DNA of 64,000 nucleotides from positions 1-64,000 of the forward strand of contig NZ_JARFYM010000032.1 in the NCBI RefSeq assembly GCF_030272705.1, given 5' to 3'. The stretch comes from Rhizobium mayense (lineage in GTDB: Bacteria > Pseudomonadota > Alphaproteobacteria > Rhizobiales > Rhizobiaceae). The position numbers were made by a program, and so were the translations under genes. Shown here in pieces: positions 1 to 8,683 of the stretch. Under the pieces are notes generated by a model, which was given only the letters and a program-made list of their open reading frames with translations, was not told the DNA's origin and ran no database searches. The stretch's first letter is position 1. Every line of letters begins with the position of its first letter.

Positions 1-135
1 ATCGTCGACTGGTACATGGAAGGCAAGATCCAGATCGACCCGATGATCACCCACACCATGCCGCTCGAAGACATCAACAAGGGCTTCGAGCTGATGCATG
101 CGGGGGAAAGCATCCGCAGCGTGGTGCTGTATTGA
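1..135 (+). CDS. C-terminal end of class III alcohol dehydrogenase / S-(hydroxymethyl)glutathione dehydrogenase (partial)
   Basis: Only the last 44 codons are present; the gene begins before the window. The frame reads IVDWYMEGKIQIDPMITHTM and then LEDINKGFELMHAGESIRSV and stops at TGA 133-135. This is the typical C-terminus of zinc-dependent class III alcohol dehydrogenases, which oxidise S-hydroxymethylglutathione with NAD+ in formaldehyde detoxification. The zinc and NAD-binding residues lie outside the window, so the exact substrate class cannot be confirmed here. It is separated by about 320 bp from the nuo cluster and is probably an independent unit. Confidence 0.75.
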   Translation: MVDWYMEGKIQIDPMITHTMPLEDINKGFELMHAGESIRSVVLY

Positions 136-457
136 GTGCTGCAGCGAACCGGGAAAACAGGACGAGAAACTGCCTGTCGCGATAGCTCGATCCAAGGCCG
201 ATAAGTTCACACTGTCGCTCAGTCTCGCGAACCATAACCGCGGGGCTGAGCGGCCATTTTGCTCCCAATATGTGCTTAGCCGGCTTCCGAGGCGTCTTTC
301 GGCGCATTCAGGCCTCGCGCGATTGCGTCGTCAACGATAACAATCTTGTTAAATATCCAATACTAGGGCACAATTTACGAATGCACCTGAAGTGCGGAGC
401 TGTCTCAAATCCGGCCGTCTCGCGCCGCGTGAGAGCTCGCGTGGGAGGGTCGCGTCG
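136..457. other. Intergenic region upstream of nuoJ
   Basis: No convincing gene is seen in these 322 bases. The only notable part is an AT-rich tract around 338-372 (cttgttaaatatccaatac), the most likely place for the promoter of the nuo cluster. A GGGAGGG Shine-Dalgarno sequence lies just before the nuoJ start at 458. Confidence 0.4.
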
Positions 458-958
458 ATGGATCAGGGGTTTTTTCTTCTGTTCGCCACGGTGTCCGTGA
501 TCGCGGCCGTAATGGTGGTCGTGGCGCGGAATCCGGTTCACAGCGCATTGGCGCTGATGGCCTGTTTCCTGCAGATCTCCGCAATCTTCGTGCTACTCGG
601 GGCGCCGCTGCTCGCGGTCATCCAGATCTTTGTCTATGTCGGCGCGATCATGGTCCTGTTCCTGTTCGTGATCATGATGATCGACGTGCGCGAAGCGGTG
701 TTGCAGCGGTTCTTGCCGGGCGGCAATCTGTCAGCTCTGGTGCTGCTCGTCCTGCTCGGGATTGAGATGCTTGTGCTGGTGCTCCGGAGCGGTCGCTTTT
801 CGGTCACGGAGCCCGTCGCCACGGGCGGCGGCGATCAAATCAGGCAGCTCAGCACGACACTTTTTGCCGACTATCTTCTGCCGTTCGAAGTCGCCTCCGT
901 CATTCTGCTGGCGGCTCTGATCGGCGCCATTGTTCTGGCGCGCAAGGAGTCGGGGTGA
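458..958 (+). CDS. nuoJ: NADH-quinone oxidoreductase subunit J
   Basis: This is a membrane-arm subunit of complex I, predicted at 166 aa with about five hydrophobic helices. The motif IFVYVGAIMVLFLFVIMM is the NuoJ TM3 region with the pi-bulge segment. I chose ATG 458 over an upstream in-frame start because GGGAGGG lies at the right distance and NuoJ proteins begin with the first helix. The stop overlaps the nuoK ATG by one base, so J and K are translationally coupled. The cluster beginning with J, with A-G further down, is a permuted order relative to the usual nuoA-N. Confidence 0.93.
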   Translation: MDQGFFLLFATVSVIAAVMVVVARNPVHSALALMACFLQISAIFVLLGAPLLAVIQIFVYVGAIMVLFLFVIMMIDVREAVLQRFLPGGNLSALVLLVLLGIEMLVLVLRSGRFSVTEPVATGGGDQIRQLSTTLFADYLLPFEVASVILLAALIGAIVLARKESG

Positions 959-1260
959 TGGTTCCGCTCTGGTGGTATATTTTGCTCGGCGTGGTCCTGT
1001 TCGTGATCGGAGCGGCAGGCGTGTTGCTTCGGCGCAATATTCTGGTCGTGCTGATGTCGCTGGAGCTGCTGCTCAACTCGGTCAACATCAATTTCATCGC
1101 TTTCGGGCGTCAGTACAACGATTTCCGCGGGCAGATTTTCGCGATCTTCGTCATCGCCATCACCGCAGCGGAGGTCGCCGTCGCCCTCGGCATCCTGGTT
1201 GCCCTTGTGCGGAACAAATCCACCCTCAAGGTCGACGACGTGACCATGATGAAAGGATAG
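958..1260 (+). CDS. nuoK: NADH-quinone oxidoreductase subunit K
   Basis: A 100-aa protein with three transmembrane helices and the family's usual length. The sequence GVLLRRNILVVLMSLELLLN carries the conserved TM2 glutamate (MSLELLLN), and the later helix ITAAEVAVALGILVAL carries the TM3 glutamate, both part of the proton path in MrpC/NuoK proteins. ATG 958 overlaps the nuoJ stop; a GTG one codon upstream is an alternative. The next gene follows after 4 bp. Confidence 0.95.
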   Translation: MVPLWWYILLGVVLFVIGAAGVLLRRNILVVLMSLELLLNSVNINFIAFGRQYNDFRGQIFAIFVIAITAAEVAVALGILVALVRNKSTLKVDDVTMMKG

Positions 1261-1264
1261 CGGC

Positions 1265-2731
1265 TTGGACCCGGTGACATCGATCCGGCCACTGCTTGCC
1301 GTCGCCGTCCCCGGCCTGGCGGCCCTGATAATACTGTTTCTGAACAACCGCGAGAAACTTCGCGATCTCGTCTCGCCATTGGCCGCGGTCGTCCTGTTCG
1401 CGATTGTTGCCTCGATGGCCCCCACGGTACTCGCGGGCGGGACCGTCGATTTGCGCTTGTTCGAGATTCTGCCGGGGGTCGAGTTCGCTTTCAGGGCCGA
1501 CGCGCTCGGCATGGTATTCGCCACCATCTCTTCGCTTCTGTGGATCGTGGCCGCGATCTATTCCATCGGCTATATGCGGCACCTGAACGAGCATGCGCAG
1601 ACCCGGTTCTTCGCCTGCTTCGCCACCAGCCTTGCGGCGGCTGTCGGGGGCGCCTTCGCCGCCAATCTGTTCACGCTGGTCATATTCTACGAGGCGCTCA
1701 GCCTCGTTACCTATCCGCTCGTCTATCACCACGAGGACGAAGAGGCATGGAAGGGCGCCCGCAAGTACATCGTCTATTTGGTGGGAGCCTCGAAAAGCAT
1801 CTTGCTCGCCGCGCTGGCGCTGACCTACTCCATTGCGGGGTCGCTCGATTTTGTGCAAGGGGGGCTGTTGGCGGGCGTCAATGCCTCGGCGGCACTGCTG
1901 ACGGTGGTCTATTTTTGCTATCTCTTCGGCTTCGCCAAGGCGGCGGTGATGCCGATGCACGCCTGGCTGCCTGCTGCGATGGTGGCGCCGACGCCGGTCA
2001 GCGCGCTCTTGCATGCAGTCGCCGTCGTCAAGATGGGCGTATTTTGCCTGCTGCGGGTGGTTTTCCATGTCTTCGGCGTCCGGCTGGTCGGGGAGCTGGG
2101 CCTCGGCATCGCCACCGCCTATCTGGTCTCCTTCACGATCCTGATGGCGTCGATCTACGCTCTGACGCGGGACGACCTTAAGGCGAGGCTTGCCTATTCA
2201 ACCGTTAGCCAGCTCTCCTACATCGTGCTGGGCGCAGTTCTGCTTTCGCCGGTCGCAATGGTCGGCGGGATTATCCACATGGCCGCGCACGCATTCTCGA
2301 AGATCACGCTCTTTTTCTGCGCCGGGTCGATCTACTGCGCATCCGGCAAGCGAAACATCAGCGACATGGCGGGCATCGGCCGCCGGCTGCCCTGGACGAT
2401 GGGCGCGTTTTTCATCGCTTCGCTGAGCATGATCGGGATACCGCCGACGGCGGGCTTCATCAGCAAATGGTATCTGACTATGGGCTCCGTGGAGGCCGGG
2501 CAGATCGCGTTCGTGGTCGTGCTCCTGATGAGTTCGGTCCTGAATGCAGCCTATTTCCTGCCGGTCAGCTACGCCGCCTTTTTCGGGACGGAGGCGCAGG
2601 AGAGCCCGACAACGACGATCCGTGAAATTCCGATGGTCACGATCCCGCTCGTCGCGACTGCCATCCTGTCGGTGCTGATGGGCATCTTTCCCGGCTATTT
2701 CCTCACCCTGGCGGATGGAGTGGTCAAATGA
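1265..2731 (+). CDS. MrpD/NuoM-like antiporter subunit of complex I (extra ion-translocating subunit)
   Basis: A 488-aa polytopic protein of the proton-conducting transporter family (NuoL/M/N, MrpA/D). It starts with TTG. Residues expected of an active half-channel are present: TM5 Glu in FYEALSLVTYPLV, TM7 Lys in FAKAAVMPMHAWLP, a TM8 Lys in AVVKMGVFCLLR and TM12 Lys in HAFSKITLFF. It ends directly after the last helix without the long lateral helix of NuoL, so it resembles MrpD more than NuoL. It sits where nuoL normally lies, after nuoK, but a second antiporter-like subunit follows, so the cluster encodes four such subunits. Its last 4 bp overlap the next gene. Confidence 0.9.
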   Translation: MDPVTSIRPLLAVAVPGLAALIILFLNNREKLRDLVSPLAAVVLFAIVASMAPTVLAGGTVDLRLFEILPGVEFAFRADALGMVFATISSLLWIVAAIYSIGYMRHLNEHAQTRFFACFATSLAAAVGGAFAANLFTLVIFYEALSLVTYPLVYHHEDEEAWKGARKYIVYLVGASKSILLAALALTYSIAGSLDFVQGGLLAGVNASAALLTVVYFCYLFGFAKAAVMPMHAWLPAAMVAPTPVSALLHAVAVVKMGVFCLLRVVFHVFGVRLVGELGLGIATAYLVSFTILMASIYALTRDDLKARLAYSTVSQLSYIVLGAVLLSPVAMVGGIIHMAAHAFSKITLFFCAGSIYCASGKRNISDMAGIGRRLPWTMGAFFIASLSMIGIPPTAGFISKWYLTMGSVEAGQIAFVVVLLMSSVLNAAYFLPVSYAAFFGTEAQESPTTTIREIPMVTIPLVATAILSVLMGIFPGYFLTLADGVVK

Positions 2732-2982
2732 TCAAGCATGTCATCCACTTCTTTGGCGACGAAGAATATGCGAGGCCGCGGCGCCGGCTGTTCTATCTGG
2801 TGCTCATTCTGATCGTTGCTGCTGACTTTCTGGTCTCCCGGGAAAATGCCGAATATCTGTGGGATCGCGTGCCTGGCTGGTCCGCTGTCTACGGCTTCGT
2901 CTCCTGCATAGTGCTCATCTTCGTTTCCAAGTTTCTCGGCCACCGGGTCGGGCTGATGCGGCGCGAGGATTATTATGACTGA
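2728..2982 (+). CDS. Small two-helix membrane protein within the nuo cluster
   Basis: An 84-aa protein with a charged N-terminus (MIKHVIHFFGDEEYARPRRR), a hydrophobic helix (LFYLVLILIVAADFLVS), a loop and a second helix (AVYGFVSCIVLIFVSKFLG), ending in RREDYYD. I do not recognise a named family. It overlaps the preceding antiporter-like gene by 4 bp (ATGA) and the next one by 8 bp, so it is tightly cotranslated with both. This suggests it is a structural accessory subunit between the two antiporter-like proteins; that role is inference. Confidence 0.8.
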   Translation: MIKHVIHFFGDEEYARPRRRLFYLVLILIVAADFLVSRENAEYLWDRVPGWSAVYGFVSCIVLIFVSKFLGHRVGLMRREDYYD

Positions 2983-4750
2983 CTTCGTCCATCCGGCTCT
3001 GCTCTTCATACTCGGTGCTCTGCCGATCCCGTTCCTCGGCGGGTCGATCCGCAAGGCCTACCTGCTGCTGATCCCCACGCTCGCGATCCTCGCCGTGCTC
3101 ACGATGCAGCCCGGCAGCTATGGCGAGGTGCGGTTCATCGGGCAGGAACTCCTGATCGCGAAGGTCGACAAGCTGAGCATCGTCTTTGCCACCGTTTTCA
3201 CCATCATGGCGCTGATCGGCACGGTCTATGCACTGCACCTGACGGACGCCGGCCAGCATGTGGCGGCCTTCATCTATGTCGGCGGCGCGCTCGGTGTGGT
3301 GTTCGCCGGCGACTACCTGACCCTCTACATGTTCTGGGAAGCCATGGCATTCGCTTCTGCCTACCTGGTTTTCGCGCAACGCGGCGGGCCGGCGATCCGG
3401 GCGGGGTTCCGGTATCTCATGGTCCATATCACCGGCGGCGTCGTTCTGCTCGGCGGCATCATTCTCCACGGGCTCGCTACCGGCTCGCTGCTCTTTGGCC
3501 CAATGGGGCGGGGGCCGATCGAAAGTGGGATGGACGTCGGCGCCTATCTGATCCTCGCCGGTTTCATCCTCAATGCGGCGGTGCCGCCGCTCAACGCCTG
3601 GCTGACCGATGCCTATCCGGAGGCGACCGTCACCGGAGCGGTGTTCATGAGCGCCTTCACCACCAAAACCGCAGTCTATGTCCTGGCGCGTGCGTTTCCG
3701 GGCACCGAGCTTCTGGTCTGGCTCGGCACCATAATGGCGCTTTACGGCGTCATTTATGCGGTGCTGGAGAATGATTGCCGGCGGCTTCTTGCCTATCACA
3801 TTGTCAGCCAGGTGGGCTACATGGTGGCGGGGATCGGCATCGGGACCGAGATGGCGGTGAATGGTGCCGCCAGCCATGCCTTCGCGCATATTCTCTACAA
3901 GGCGCTGCTCTTCATGGGCGCCGGCGCGGTGATCCACGTCACCGGGCGGCGCAAGCTCACCGAACTCGGCGGGCTCTACAAGACCATGCCATTGACGGTG
4001 GCACTCTACATGGTCGGCGCTTTCGCGATCTCGGCATTTCCGTTCTTCTCGGGCTTTGTCACCAAATCGATGGTGATAGCCGCGGCCGGAGAGGATCATC
4101 GTGCGCTGGTGGTGCTGGCGCTGACGATGGCATCGTCCGGGACGTTCCTGCATACCGGCCTCAAGCTCCCGTACTACATGTTTTTTGGCACGGATCGGCA
4201 ACTGGAGGCGCGGGAGCCGCCGCGCAACATGCTGATTGCGATGGCCATGGCGGCGGTGCTGTGTATTGCGATCGGCGTGTTCCCCCAGCCGCTCTATGCG
4301 CTTTTGCCCTATCCGGTCGATTTCCAACCCTACACCGGCCTCCATGTCATGGAGAGCCTCGGCCTGCTGATGTTCACTGCCCTGGGATTCGTGCTCTTCC
4401 TCAAGGCGCTTGATCCCGAGAACACGATCAGCCTCGATACCGACTGGTTCTATCGCAAAGCAGCGCGCGGTTTCATGTGGCTCGCCGATAAACCTTTCGC
4501 GCGCTATGAAAAGGCGGTGAGCGACCTGTCCGAGACCGCGGCGCTGCCCTTCCTGCATGGCGCGGCACGGGCGGGACTGCGGATCGATCTCACCGGCGTC
4601 GACGCTGTCGTGAACGGTGTTGCCCGCTCGATCCTGCGTAGCGGCGGGCGGCTGCGGCAGCTCCAAACCGGCGTCGTCACCCATTATGCGCTGGCGATGA
4701 TCGTCGGCGTGACCGCAGCCATTGTCGTCTTCGCAGTGGCGTGGCGGTAA
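2975..4750 (+). CDS. NuoL/MrpD-like antiporter subunit with NuoL-type C-terminal extension
   Basis: A 591-aa polytopic protein of the NuoL/MrpD family. The TM5 Glu is present (FWEAMAFASAYLVF), as are a TM8 Lys (TTKTAVYVLAR) and the TM12 Lys (HILYKALLFMGAGAV). The TM7 segment, however, reads ILNAAVPPLNAWL, with Asn where the neighbouring subunits have the conserved Lys (KAAVMPMHAWL). After residue 480 there is an approximately 85-residue linker containing DTDWFYRK and GVDAVVNGVA and then RQLQTGVVTHYALAMIVGV, the end signature of the NuoL lateral helix and anchor helix. It is therefore the best candidate for the structural NuoL. It may be annotated elsewhere as Na+/H+ antiporter subunit D. Confidence 0.88.
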   Translation: MTDFVHPALLFILGALPIPFLGGSIRKAYLLLIPTLAILAVLTMQPGSYGEVRFIGQELLIAKVDKLSIVFATVFTIMALIGTVYALHLTDAGQHVAAFIYVGGALGVVFAGDYLTLYMFWEAMAFASAYLVFAQRGGPAIRAGFRYLMVHITGGVVLLGGIILHGLATGSLLFGPMGRGPIESGMDVGAYLILAGFILNAAVPPLNAWLTDAYPEATVTGAVFMSAFTTKTAVYVLARAFPGTELLVWLGTIMALYGVIYAVLENDCRRLLAYHIVSQVGYMVAGIGIGTEMAVNGAASHAFAHILYKALLFMGAGAVIHVTGRRKLTELGGLYKTMPLTVALYMVGAFAISAFPFFSGFVTKSMVIAAAGEDHRALVVLALTMASSGTFLHTGLKLPYYMFFGTDRQLEAREPPRNMLIAMAMAAVLCIAIGVFPQPLYALLPYPVDFQPYTGLHVMESLGLLMFTALGFVLFLKALDPENTISLDTDWFYRKAARGFMWLADKPFARYEKAVSDLSETAALPFLHGAARAGLRIDLTGVDAVVNGVARSILRSGGRLRQLQTGVVTHYALAMIVGVTAAIVVFAVAWR

Positions 4751-4759
4751 GGGGGTGCC

Positions 4760-6235
4760 ATGGCATTCCCGCTCCTTACCTTCATCGTATTCACGCCTGC
4801 TGTCGGGGCCGCGGTTCTGATGTTTCTGCGCGGCGAAGATGCGGTGCGCTGGGCTGCGCTGGGCGTCACCCTCTTGGATCTCGTTTTCTGCATCGTCATG
4901 CTGGCTAGCTTCGACACCACCAGCAGCGCGATGCAGTTCACCGAGACGCGCCCGTGGGTGCCTGCACTAGGGATCACCTATGCGCTCGGAGTCGACGGGA
5001 TCAGCGTGCTCTTCGTGTTCCTGACCGCCCTCTTGGGTTGGATCTGCGTGCTTGCCTCGTGGGTCGCGATCGACCGCAAGGTCAAGGAGTTCATGATCAG
5101 CCTGCTGGTCATGCAGACGCTGATGCTGGGCGTATTCTGCGCGCTCGACCTGTTCTTGTTCTACGTCTTCTGGGAGGCAATGCTGATCCCGATGTACCTG
5201 ATCATCGGCGTCTGGGGCGGCGAGGGACGGTTCTACGCGGCGTTCAAATTCTTTCTCTATACGTTGGCGGGCAGCCTTCTCTTCCTGATCGGTGTCATCG
5301 TGCTCTATCTGCACAGCGGCAAGACTTTCGACATCCTCGCCCTGACAGCGCAGGATTTGCCGTTCCAGGTTCAGTCCTGGCTCTTCTTCGCCTTCCTAGT
5401 CGCCTTCGCGGTCAAGGTGCCGATGGTGCCGGCCCACACCTGGTTGCCGGACGCCCATGTGCAGGCACCGACGGCAGGCAGCATCATCCTCGCCGGCGTG
5501 CTCCTGAAGATGGGCGCCTACGGATTCCTGCGGTTCTCCCTGCCGATGCTGCCGGCAGCATCGGTCTATTATTCGCCGCTGATGCTCCTGCTTTCGGCGC
5601 TTGCGATCGTCTATGGCGGGTTGCTGGCGCTGGCGCAGGACGATCTGAAGAAGCTGGTGGCCTATTCCAGCATCAGCCACATGGGCTTCGTGACGCTCGG
5701 GATTTTCGCGCTGAACCTCCGCGGACTCGAGGGCGGCATTCTGCAAATGTTCAATCATGGCGTAACGACGGGCGCGTTGTTCCTCTTCGTCGGCTTGATC
5801 TATGAGCGGACCCATACGCGCAGCATTGCGGATTATGGCGGGTTGATGAAGCTAGCGCCCGTCTATACCGCGTTTCTTGCGCTGTTCACCCTGTCGTCGA
5901 TGGCGCTACCGGGAACGAATTCTTTCGTGGGTGAGCTGTTGGTGCTGTCCGGCGGGTTTGCGGCGAACCTGGCCGCCGGCGCGGCTGCCATTCTGGGTGC
6001 TTTGCTGGGGGCGGCCTATCTGCTCGGTATGTATGGGAAAGTCGCACTTGGTCCGCCCAGCGTCGGTTTCCAGTTCAAGGTACGCGACGTGAATGCCCGC
6101 GAAATGGTCGCGATCTTGCCGTTGGCAGTCTTCGTGCTTTGGGTCGGGTTCTATCCGAAACCCTTCCTCAGCATCATCGATGGCTCCGTGCAGCATCTGT
6201 TGGCGCAGGTGCACGCCAAGGGGAGCGGCCAATGA
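4760..6235 (+). CDS. nuoM: NADH-quinone oxidoreductase subunit M
   Basis: A 491-aa antiporter-like membrane subunit of usual NuoM length, about 14 helices. The proton-path residues are visible: TM5 Glu in YVFWEAMLIPMYLI, TM7 Lys in FAVKVPMVPAHTWLPDA and TM8 Lys in VLLKMGAYGFLR. TM12 has HGVTTGALFLF and the late motif SSMALPGTNSFVGEL is typical of NuoM. ATG 4760 follows a GGGGG Shine-Dalgarno tract 9 bp after the previous stop. The stop overlaps the nuoN start (ATGA). Confidence 0.96.
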   Translation: MAFPLLTFIVFTPAVGAAVLMFLRGEDAVRWAALGVTLLDLVFCIVMLASFDTTSSAMQFTETRPWVPALGITYALGVDGISVLFVFLTALLGWICVLASWVAIDRKVKEFMISLLVMQTLMLGVFCALDLFLFYVFWEAMLIPMYLIIGVWGGEGRFYAAFKFFLYTLAGSLLFLIGVIVLYLHSGKTFDILALTAQDLPFQVQSWLFFAFLVAFAVKVPMVPAHTWLPDAHVQAPTAGSIILAGVLLKMGAYGFLRFSLPMLPAASVYYSPLMLLLSALAIVYGGLLALAQDDLKKLVAYSSISHMGFVTLGIFALNLRGLEGGILQMFNHGVTTGALFLFVGLIYERTHTRSIADYGGLMKLAPVYTAFLALFTLSSMALPGTNSFVGELLVLSGGFAANLAAGAAAILGALLGAAYLLGMYGKVALGPPSVGFQFKVRDVNAREMVAILPLAVFVLWVGFYPKPFLSIIDGSVQHLLAQVHAKGSGQ

Positions 6236-7671
6236 CCAACGCCATGCTCTTTCAGTCGATCCTGGCGAGCATACCCGAGATCGTGGTGGTCACGGGGGCT
6301 TGTATCCTGCTGATCCTGGGACAGTTTGTGCGTAAGGAGCAGCAATATCTCCTTGTCTGGGCTTCCATCGCGGTCGTACTGATCGCCGCGATTGCGACGC
6401 TCATGCTGGCGGGCGAGGTGCGGCCGGCCTATGCGGGCATGTTCGTCGCCGATCGCTTTTCGGTTTTCTTCAAGCTCGTCTTCTACCTGGCCACCATTCT
6501 GACATTCCTCCTTTCGCGAAAATATGCCGACATCGAGGGGATCGAGAACAGCGAATATTATGTTCTGCTGCTCTTTGCGCTTTCGGGAATGATGATCATG
6601 GCCTCGGCGACCGATCTTCTGTCGATCTACGTGGGGCTCGAACTGATGGTGCTCTGCACTTATGTGCTGACCGGCTTTATGCGGCGTGAGCGTCGGTCGA
6701 ACGAAGCGGCGCTGAAATATGTGATCCTTGGCGCGGTCTCGACCGGGATCTTCCTTTACGGCGTTTCCCTGGTCTACGGGCTTACCGGAACGACGCAACT
6801 GGACGCGATGGCTGCGGCCGCGAGCGGTCACCCGCTCGATCCAGGATTGCTGCTGGCGGTGGTGTTCATCGTCGCGGGGCTCGTCTTCAAAGTCGGCGCC
6901 GTCCCCTTCCATATGTGGCTGCCGGACGTCTATGAGGGCGCGCCGACGACGATCACCGCCTTCATGTCGGTTGGCCCCAAGGCGGCGGGGTTCGCGGTGA
7001 TCCTGCGCGTGTTCCTCAACCCTCTCGTCGCAGCCTCCGACGTTTGGATCATCGTTGCGGTCATGGCGGTGGCGACGATGGCGCTCGGCAGTTTCGTCGC
7101 ACTGGTCCAGGATAATTTCAAGCGCCTCCTGGCCTATTCCAGCATCGCCCATGCTGGGTTCGCCATTTTCGGCGTGGTGGCCGGTGGTCCGGATGGCATC
7201 GCCAGCGTGATGCTCTACCTGCTGATCTACTCTTTCATGAATCTCGGAATTTTCGGTACCGTCATCATGATGCGGAACGCCGAATTTTCGGGCGAGGCCA
7301 TCGAAGACTATGCGGGTTTGGCCAAGTCGCATCCCGGGCTTGCGCTGCTGATGCTGCTCTATCTCTTCTCGCTGGCCGGCATCCCGCCGACGGCCGGCTT
7401 CTTTGCCAAGTTCTACGTGCTGGTCGCGCTTGTCGAACGAGGTTTCGTCACGCTTGCGGTGATCGCTGTGCTGCTGAGTGCCGTTGCCGCCTACTTCTAC
7501 ATCCGTATCGTCATGGTGATCTATATGCGCGAGCCAGGGCGCGCCTTCGCCCCGGCGCTCACGCCCATGGTGCGCGCCGCGCTCGCCTTTACCGCCGTCG
7601 GCACCATCGGTATCGGCCTATTTCCGTCGTGGTTTCTGAGGCTTGCCCAATATTCGGTATTCGGCGGCTGA
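6232..7671 (+). CDS. nuoN: NADH-quinone oxidoreductase subunit N
   Basis: A 479-aa antiporter-like subunit of complex I. The motif VGLELMVLCTYVL carries the TM5 Glu and VFKVGAVPFHMWLPDVYEGA the TM7 Lys; SLAGIPPTAGFFAKFYV is the C-terminal NuoN signature. ATG 6232 overlaps the nuoM stop by 4 bp. The reading frame is open further upstream, but the extra N-terminus would be antisense-like sequence of nuoM and is not expected in NuoN. About 155 bp separate it from nuoA, the largest gap inside the cluster. Confidence 0.96.
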   Translation: MTNAMLFQSILASIPEIVVVTGACILLILGQFVRKEQQYLLVWASIAVVLIAAIATLMLAGEVRPAYAGMFVADRFSVFFKLVFYLATILTFLLSRKYADIEGIENSEYYVLLLFALSGMMIMASATDLLSIYVGLELMVLCTYVLTGFMRRERRSNEAALKYVILGAVSTGIFLYGVSLVYGLTGTTQLDAMAAAASGHPLDPGLLLAVVFIVAGLVFKVGAVPFHMWLPDVYEGAPTTITAFMSVGPKAAGFAVILRVFLNPLVAASDVWIIVAVMAVATMALGSFVALVQDNFKRLLAYSSIAHAGFAIFGVVAGGPDGIASVMLYLLIYSFMNLGIFGTVIMMRNAEFSGEAIEDYAGLAKSHPGLALLMLLYLFSLAGIPPTAGFFAKFYVLVALVERGFVTLAVIAVLLSAVAAYFYIRIVMVIYMREPGRAFAPALTPMVRAALAFTAVGTIGIGLFPSWFLRLAQYSVFGG

Positions 7672-7826
7672 TCGATTGGATTTGCAATGATCGGGCTGAC
7701 GGAATAAACTCTGAGGTTAGGAAAGGATTGCCCAAGTCGCTTTCCGGGCGACCGCAAAATCGGCCCCAAATGAGGTCCGTCGCCGCCCGAGGAAAGCCCT
7801 TAGCTGGGTGATCGGTGCAGTGCGAC

Positions 7827-8192
7827 ATGACTGCGATGGAATTCCTGCCGGTTCTTTTTATGGTCGCCGGAGTAGTCCTGGTGGCGATGGTGACGTTGTT
7901 TGTTTCCTCGCTGCTGCGTCCGTCCAATCCCTATCTGGCGAAGAACATGCCCTATGAATGCGGCATGGACGCAGCCGGCGAGGCCGCCGGTGGCCGTTTC
8001 AGGGTGCCGTTTTTCATTCTCGCGATCCTGCTGGTCGTCTTCGATGTCGAGGCGATGTTCCTCTTTCCCTGGGCTGTCGTCCTCAAAGAGATCGGGCTGG
8101 TCGGCTATGTCGAGATGTTCGTCTTTATGGTGCTGCTGCTTGTCGGCTTCGCCTATGCCTGGCTGAAAGGAGCGCTGGAATGGGAGGCGTAA
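7827..8192 (+). CDS. nuoA: NADH-quinone oxidoreductase subunit A
   Basis: A membrane subunit of 121 aa with three helices. The loop NPYLAKNMPYECGMDA carries the conserved ECG that faces the quinone cavity, followed by GRFRVPFFILAILLVVFDVE, the TM2 signature with the conserved Asp/Glu pair. ATG 7827 is chosen for length; GTG 7815 and ATG 7836 are in frame and no Shine-Dalgarno is decisive. nuoB starts 13 bp before its stop. Confidence 0.94.
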   Translation: MTAMEFLPVLFMVAGVVLVAMVTLFVSSLLRPSNPYLAKNMPYECGMDAAGEAAGGRFRVPFFILAILLVVFDVEAMFLFPWAVVLKEIGLVGYVEMFVFMVLLLVGFAYAWLKGALEWEA

Positions 8193-8683
8193 ACAATGCA
8201 ATCCGCGACAGCGTTCTGTTCACCACAGCCGACAGCATCATCAGCTGGAGCCGGAGATCGGCGCTGTGGCCCGAGACCTTCGGCATTGCCTGTTGCGCCA
8301 TCGAGATGATTTCGGCGGGCTGCGCTCGCTATGATCTCGACCGCTTCGGCGTGGTGTTCCGGCCTTCGCCGCGGCAGTCCGACGTGATGATCATCGCCGG
8401 CACCGTGACCCGGAAATTCGCGCCTGTCGTGCGCCGGCTTTATGATCAGATGCCGGAACCACGTTGGGTGATCGCCATGGGCACCTGCGCTATTTCGGGC
8501 GGGGTCTATAACACCTACGCCGTGGTGCAAGGCTCGGAAACCTTCGTGCCCGTCGACGTGCATGTGCCCGGTTGTCCGCCGCGGCCTGAGGCGCTGATGC
8601 ACGGCTTTCTCCTGCTTCAAGAGAAGATCAAGAGGTCCCGAGCGTTGGCGGGGACGCCTCTCGACCGGGTTGCGACGTCATGA
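8180..8683 (+). CDS. nuoB: NADH-quinone oxidoreductase subunit B
   Basis: A 167-aa peripheral-arm subunit that binds the terminal N2 [4Fe-4S] cluster next to the quinone site. Tandem cysteines in ETFGIACCAIEM, then AMGTCAISGGVYNTYAV and VHVPGCPPRPEAL supply the four cluster ligands. ATG 8180 lies inside the end of nuoA and is preceded by AAAGGAG at about 8166-8172; the longer open frame upstream is antisense-free but covers nuoA and is not used. Its stop overlaps the nuoC start. Confidence 0.97.
   Translation: MGGVNNAIRDSVLFTTADSIISWSRRSALWPETFGIACCAIEMISAGCARYDLDRFGVVFRPSPRQSDVMIIAGTVTRKFAPVVRRLYDQMPEPRWVIAMGTCAISGGVYNTYAVVQGSETFVPVDVHVPGCPPRPEALMHGFLLLQEKIKRSRALAGTPLDRVATS

Noticed and set aside
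392..457. Upstream in-frame extension of nuoJ
   Set aside because: The added residues are charged and unlike NuoJ; the Shine-Dalgarno GGGAGGG fits ATG 458.
2915..4684. 589-codon minus-strand frame antisense to the NuoL-like gene
   Set aside because: Composition is rich in Arg, Glu, His and Asp, as expected from antisense of a membrane protein in high-GC DNA; no domain is seen.
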